Assembly: GCF_963855985.1 (NCBI RefSeq)
Contig: NC_087095.1
Location: 17,494,001-17,558,000, forward strand
Length of the DNA stretch: 64,000 nt
Reading direction: 5' to 3'
Source of the DNA: Ostrinia nubilalis
Taxonomy: Eukaryota > Arthropoda > Insecta > Lepidoptera > Crambidae
In this document: one piece after another, positions 58,685 through 64,000 of the stretch
Layout: every line of letters begins with the position of its first letter
Position numbering within the stretch: the stretch's first letter is position 1
The notes under the pieces: generated by a model
Told to the model about the DNA's origin: nothing
What the model saw: only the letters and a program-made list of their open reading frames with translations
Database searches by the model: none
Program-made: the position numbers and the translations under genes

Positions 58685-61534
58685 GTGTTGTTAAAATGAG
58701 TAAGTAGCTCACACGCTACATGACGCGTATTATCATAATCCGAGCGCGGCAAGAAGGAGTGCAGCGTGGCTTCAAACACCAAATGCAATTTGCCGACTGC
58801 GGCTGAAAGAGTTCAACTTGGAGTTGACTTCGCTGCAAGTTACGTTAGCTCGAACTGCTTGAAGCTGCGCGCGTGATGACTTGGCTTCTTGTTTCTGTTT
58901 TTGTTTACTATATCTGCTAGATTATGATGGAAATATTGTAACTTATTACTTTAGTTAAATAATCTTAGGAACTGAGACTTTTATGTATAGGTATTTTGTT
59001 ATTGTAATTTAAATTTGTTTTAAAACATAACATACAGTAGCGCCGTGTGCGTAGGTACCTACGTAATTTATTTCAATAGTAATTAACATAACAATTAATT
59101 AAAATTGTCTATTTCAATGCTCGGAATATTTTTAGACATACCTAATGTTATTTATTTTTGTAAAAACAAATGAGTAGGTATTGCAGTGGATTGATCGCAT
59201 CTCATTCGATAAATGTTTTGATTACGATCTGCCATCAAACTCTGCTATTATCTGAATTGGAAGTTTAATTTAAATACTTAGTAGAAATATTAGTCTCATT
59301 GGTCGTATTTTACGTTGCTGAAATTTGCAAATAAATTGTTTTGATCCGTCTGCACTAGTTCAATCTACAAAATGGATGCAGACATTGATAAGTTTTAACG
59401 TGGAAAAATGTGCCAAAAAATACTTTATTTCAGAATGTGTTGGTACATCGCGATATTAAAATTCAAGAAACTGTGCAACTAACTAACAACGGCGACAAAA
59501 AAGGCTTAGAACATTAAAGGCAAGGCATTAAAGTAACAGTCTTGTTATATCCACAGGGATATGAAACAAGATGAAATCATTTAACAATTAATTTGTCCTT
59601 TGTATCTCATAGGAAAACTTTGTCTCGGCACATAAGCGTTCGTTCGGCGCGGCCTGAAGTTGCGGCGTGTCCCTCGCTTCGTTAGCGCACATTCAGTGCG
59701 TGGCGCGTGCATATTGCACTTTGAGCACATTTCTGCTGCAGTCACAACAATAATTCGTTTTCCGGGTTATTTTAAATGCACAAATGTAATGCATAACAAC
59801 GCTACTTTTTCTTTTATTAAAAAATATTCACACAAAAAACTTTCTTTACTTTTCATATCATTAAATTTTGCATTTTAATGATATGAAAGCACAAAAATTA
59901 ATTACCGTTTAAACGGTAATTAGTTTTTGGATGTAAACTTACATTTGAATGAACCATAATAACAAATTTAAGACCAGCAATGACTATATTTTATAGAGAT
60001 CGTCCAAATTATATTTTTACCTCCTTTTCGATACACACCTGTCTGATGTGGTGTATCATAGCGTAATAAAAACATTCATAAACTCTCTATGAGAGAGCTT
60101 TGATGTTCGCAAGGTGTAACATGTCTTCGGATCGTTTTGGCAAGTTTCAACATGAACATAGCTAAGAAAGATTCTTTATCTGGTCACACGGGACACGATA
60201 TTGACAGATGTGAATCCAGTTCGAGATAGAAAGCTCAGCTCACCGTATTCAGAAGGTTTGCATAATGGATACATGCTTCAAACTTATTTCGCGGCGAGAG
60301 CTCATAAAATCGTCATTTCAAGCACAGACACCCGCAGTTATTTTGCATTATTATGTTTACTGCTCAAGCACCTAACACATCTCTTTGTTTGAGTACCTCT
60401 ATAATGTAGTAGCCCTCTCTTTTCTTATAACTAAAAACTTTGGTTTTATATCTTAGTCAGTTTGTCAAGTGGTAATAAACAGTAGACTAAAAAGGAACAT
60501 TTTTAAGAAATTAATTACATCATTCATTGACGGACTACAAAAGCTAAACTAAGTACCTGTCGTACCTGAAATCTGTCGACGGATTTCAAGAATCCAATAA
60601 AAGTCCGCCATTTGATGTAGTAAATCTAATATTTTTAGTTGAATATTGTAGTTTTTGCGATGTTGTCACCTGCGACATCAATATTTATCGCGCGACTCGC
60701 GTCGGAACATATTCAAAGCGATTGGATCGCGACAAAGTTGCCTAGTAATGCGCAGTGTCTTTGTCCGATGGCCATTACGATTGCGCACACAATTTACCGC
60801 CCTGAATACGTTTGTGCGAGGACATTGTTTCACATACTAATGTTGCATTTATGATAATATAATTATTAATAAATATAATACATTGCATAATATGCATAAC
60901 ATAATAATATTATGTTATAAGTGTGTGTAGCTACGAGAAAGGTAAATTTTTGTAACGAATTTTCACCTGACGTGAATTGCGAAAATGTATGGAAATATGG
61001 ATTACCTAATTTAATTCTAATAATTAATATACCTATCTTATCTAATAGTGGTAAAATTGCAATTCGATTTAAACAGAACTACCGAAACTAAACAAAAAAC
61101 AATTCGAAAAAAAATCAAAACACTAAAATTAAGAAAATGAAAAATATTAAATTATACTTTAAAAATGAAATTTACTCGTAACGTGGCGGCTTATCCTACC
61201 TACATTTACCTATATTAAATGTCCCTAATTTTGGATCCTGATAAAAGGTTCGCAGACCTTTGTAGTAGTCAGTAAGAAAGGGCCCATTACGCTACGAGAA
61301 AGTTGGCGAAAGGGGAAGTTAATAAAGCATTTCACGGATATTGATTATCGCATAATTAATGAAGAACGCTCCATTCATGCGATGGACCATTAAATTAATT
61401 GATAAATTGTGTTTCTGATTTATCTTCGGAGTTTTGTATTGAACAAGATTTCAATTTTATTAGTTCAGGTAAAGCAAGAATACGAATTCATTTATTTTCT
61501 CAGTCATTACTTATAAAAGTTAATAAAAGGATTG
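58685..61534. other. Spacer
   Basis: AT-rich with GC-richer patches at 58740-58880 and 59630-59740. It includes the two palindromes at 59851-59922. Nothing coding was recognised. Confidence 0.3.
59851..59922. repeat. Adjacent perfect hairpin and perfect palindrome
   Basis: 59851-59865 (TTTCATATCATTAAA) pairs exactly with 59874-59888 around an 8-base loop. Ten bases on, 59899-59922 is a 24-bp palindrome centred on CCGTTTAAACGG. Confidence 0.9.
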
Positions 61535-61661
61535 GGCACAATCTCAGATCATAGAAGGGAATAGATGTGAAACGGGGGCGTGGCGCGTGTCTCCTCGATA
61601 TGCCCAGAAACGAACATCGGCCGCGTAGCTAGGTTAGTCGCGATTCAGTCGTACTAAGGAA

Positions 61662-61752
61662 ATGTTCTCCGATATTTTGGATAATGCGTCGTTACGTGCA
61701 ATAAAACAAGTGAAACGAAGAACTACAGGAACAATGGAGTCATTTACTACAT
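61662..61752 (+). CDS. Candidate first exon carried by the 8-bp-duplication transposon
   Basis: ATG opens MFSDILDNASLRAIKQVKRR then TTGTMESFTT, and a consensus donor GTAAGTAT follows at 61753 (phase 1). A second in-frame ATG is at 61734. Read through, the frame goes on CKYCKSIGILL and stops at 61800-61802. An initiator-like TCAGTCG lies about 15 bases upstream. Because it is inside the element, it is more likely the transposon's own 5' exon than a host gene. CKYC recalls the start of zinc-binding THAP domains, but only weakly. Confidence 0.35.
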
Positions 61753-62093
61753 GTAAGTATTGCAAATCCATTGGTATTTTGCTTATAAATAAAAAAAACT
61801 AAACATTTTTACGAACGAATTCAGTGCCGTAACAGTTACTGCGATATCGAAATCAGTGGTGATAAAAATTCTAACACACTTGTACATTGACGATTTAGTT
61901 AGCAACCACTTTATGTCATGCTCAACTACTGCGCAATGTATTTAATTTCTTCCGATATCCACTGTCGTGTGAAAATACACAGTACGGCCGCATGTGCCGG
62001 TCGTAACATAGTGCCGTGCTCGTGTTCTAATGCGGTTTCCTATTATCGATAAATAGAAGTAAATTATAATTAAAATAATTAAAACCTGTGTAA

Positions 62094-62122
62094 TTAAAAT
62101 AAATAAATAAATAAATAAATAA
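62094..62122. repeat. (AAAT)n microsatellite
   Basis: About six AAAT units. Confidence 0.9.
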
Positions 62123-62701
62123 TTTTCTATTTTGTAATTTTAAATAAAAAAATGATGTGTTACTTGCGATTATAAGATTTTACAAAAAAAATAATAACAG
62201 TAGAAGTAATTAGTAACTGTCAACTATGTAATTACTATAAGAGCTAGTTCTAAGCCTAATATAGGCATTATTTTTGATAAACATATGCAGTACGCAGATC
62301 GCCATAATTAAAAAGTAAATGCGGGATAGTAGTTAATAATAACGTATAATAATAAAAAGGTTTTCATACATAAGCATTTTGTGAAATCAGTTTCGAGCCT
62401 TCCCCCTAGCGATTTAAAGTATCGATATCTTGTCGACTCCATTTTGTCTTTGTTCTCTCACTAGTTTTCAAAGTGTGCGTCACGTCACGCGGCCATTGAT
62501 TGGCCATAAGGCATGCCTTCTGGTCAATCACAGCACTTTTAAGCCGGTTGCACATGTTGTCGTAGACTCTCAGTCGCTTTGTTTTTACACAGTTGAATGT
62601 GTGTGTGGGAGCTGTGGTGGGGGAAATGTGGGGACACTGGTTCTCATTGTAGTTACGCGCGACTTCATATCTATTCTCTTTCTATGATCTGAGGGCACAA
62701 T

Positions 62702-63360
62702 CCTAAAGTTCTAATCTTGTTAATTCAACAATACTTGAATTTTCAATCAAATACACTTTGTCTCGAACTATCAGATTAAACAATTTAATATTAAATACAA
62801 CTTAGTAGCCGTACTCACGTAAATCAATACTAATCAATACTAAATTATAAATATTTGGACGTGTATAGAACGTTCCTGAATCCAGATCGAATAATCGTAA
62901 AGCATTCCTGCATTATAATTATGTAAAAGGCAATTTAACCGAATATACTGGAACCGATTGAACTGGTAGAAATTATTTGTTTCAGTTTCACAGCTTCTAC
63001 TTAGGTATGCTCAATTATTTTAGCTCCGGCGAGATCCACTGGCCCGAAAACGTTTAGGGTTGTTGAAAAACAGACAAAGTTTCAACGCAGATGCTCTTGC
63101 TTCATTGTCTACTTTATAAAATTGGGATGCTAATGTTCTAGAGTCAATTCCAGAGCAAGGAACAAAGACATCTTCATTACGCTCGTCTCCAGCAGCAGTT
63201 AATGAAGCCGTTACAAACCGATACCATCTAATTGAGCGGATTCATTCCGTAAACGCGTCTGTGAATGCACAGACGTAGGACGGCCATTTGTTCTGCTGTT
63301 TGGTATTTATTAAAAAACTTTTATTGGGCATAAGTACTACAGTTATCCTACTTCCTACTA
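62702..63360. other. AT-rich spacer
   Basis: Nothing recognised. Confidence 0.3.
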
Positions 63361-63560
63361 TCCTACTTCCTACTAATATTATAAATGCGAAAGTTTGGAT
63401 GTCTGGATGTCGGGATGTCTGGATGTCTAGATGTCTGGATGTTTGTTACTCTTTCACGCAAAAACTACTGAACGGATTTTGACGAATCTTTACAGTATTA
63501 ATGTTTATAAACCAGAATAACATATAGGCTATAATTTATGACGATCTGTGACAAACTAAA
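63361..63560 (+). mobile_element. Helitron-type element, 5' part with GGATGTCT repeats
   Basis: TCCTACTTCCTACTAATATT then ATAAATGCGAAAG is the 5' end. About six GGATGTCT-like units follow, then AAAACTACTGAACGGATTTT. No CTAG end was seen, so it is 3'-truncated. Confidence 0.6.
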
Positions 63561-63743
63561 TTTCAGTAATAATAACGCAAACCGAAATTTTACGACAGTA
63601 CAATTTTATATTACCTGGCAAAAATGAAGCACGTGCACAATTTCGCTCACTGCGCCAGCCGGCGGGACACTAGCTATGGCAACATGATACGGCGCGGTTT
63701 ATAGGTTAAATCGAGTCAAAGACATACGTCAATTGCGTTTAAG

Positions 63744-63860
63744 ATACTCAATACTCAATACTCAATAGTTTATTGCTTCCATAATGTTTACAAAAGGTGT
63801 TATTGGTAAGGTAAGATACAATTATGGACCCTGTCGGGCACTGCATTTTAGGAGAGAGGA
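63744..63860 (-). repeat. Retroelement tail with a 7-bp tandem repeat
   Basis: (ATACTCA)3 at about 63744-63766 is followed by a block that on the minus strand reads ATTGTATCTTACCTTACCAA then CATTATGGAAGCAATAAAC. It looks like a LINE 3' end with a heptamer tail. Confidence 0.4.
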
Positions 63861-64000
63861 AGATTTTTAGATTTATTGCATTAATTATTCTATGATTATT
63901 AATTATCAAATTTATTTTTAATCTGTATTTATTATTATTATACTTATTTAATATTTATTATTCATTATACTTATATTTATATTTTCATCTAAATTATTGC

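Larger units (their letters stand above)
61543..62693 (+). mobile_element. DNA transposon with exact 8-bp target duplication
   Basis: GGCACAAT at 61535-61542 and 62694-62701 flanks a 1151-bp element. Its ends are CTCAGATCATAGAA and the mirror; the inverted repeats reach about 28 bp with a few mismatches (GAATAGAT-TGAA). An 8-bp duplication points to the hAT or P superfamilies. The interior has a start region with an open frame and splice donor at 61662-61752, then a long AT-rich stretch with AAAT repeats. No full transposase is present. Confidence 0.8.

Noticed and set aside
63612..63690. Minus-strand exon with a CAG/GTAATA donor
   Set aside because: A stop lies shortly upstream and no acceptor with a pyrimidine tract fits.

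Overview
The window looks like nuclear DNA of a lepidopteran insect, most likely a moth. It is AT-rich and intron-dominated. It carries RTE-type retrotransposon tails, short Helitron-type elements ending in CTAG, tRNA-derived SINE heads, and many small inverted-repeat elements of kinds I associate with Lepidoptera. Nothing looks bacterial: there are no operons, and most open frames are short chance frames in AT-rich DNA. The order-level call is inference; the species cannot be named.

Host gene. The one convincing host gene lies on the minus strand. Three small GC-rich exons, at 43118-43198, 8815-8889 and 7749-7895, each have consensus GT/AG boundaries and all three are phase 0. Joined, they encode 101 residues that read as the first two thirds of a PTB (phosphotyrosine-binding/PID) domain. 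From memory, the closest match is the PTB domain of the SH2D5-type adaptor family. The first of these introns is about 34.2 kb, so most of the window is intron. The C-terminal PTB helix exon was not found and should lie in 1-7748 or left of the window. A very short candidate upstream coding exon is at 46260-46277. At the left edge, 1-200 together with 2090-2104 may be the start of another minus-strand transcript with a promoter near 2.4-2.6 kb.

Mobile DNA, left to right: an RTE tail with a small foldback beside it (5.5-5.9 kb); a tRNA-SINE head and a long GAT microsatellite beside the PTB exon (7.5-7.7 kb); a 79-bp RTE tail 26 bp upstream of a splice acceptor (8.9 kb); a Jockey/CR1-like LINE end with target-site duplication (10 kb); several MITE-like inverted repeats (14-17.8 kb); tandem-repeat elements of one family at 20.8, 36.8 and 38.7 kb; a nested double palindrome (29.4-32.5 kb) made of a foldback mariner inside an older foldback; a near-perfect 298-bp inverted repeat (38.3 kb); a 156-bp tandem foldback (39.7-40.3 kb); a recent RTE copy with an intact 663-residue reverse transcriptase frame (43.6-45.6 kb); a nested block with piggyBac-like TTAA ends, an inverted RTE and a complete Helitron (46.9-49.3 kb); a very young LTR element with 1.4-kb LTRs and only 520 bp of interior (49.7-53.0 kb); and a 1151-bp DNA transposon with an exact 8-bp target duplication (61.5-62.7 kb).

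Between these the sequence is AT-rich intron or spacer with isolated GC-richer patches (for example 18.1, 18.7, 20.3, 42.0, 54.7, 55.05, 56.5 and 59.65 kb). These could be regulatory DNA, but nothing in a single sequence proves it. All family assignments were made by eye, without a database search.
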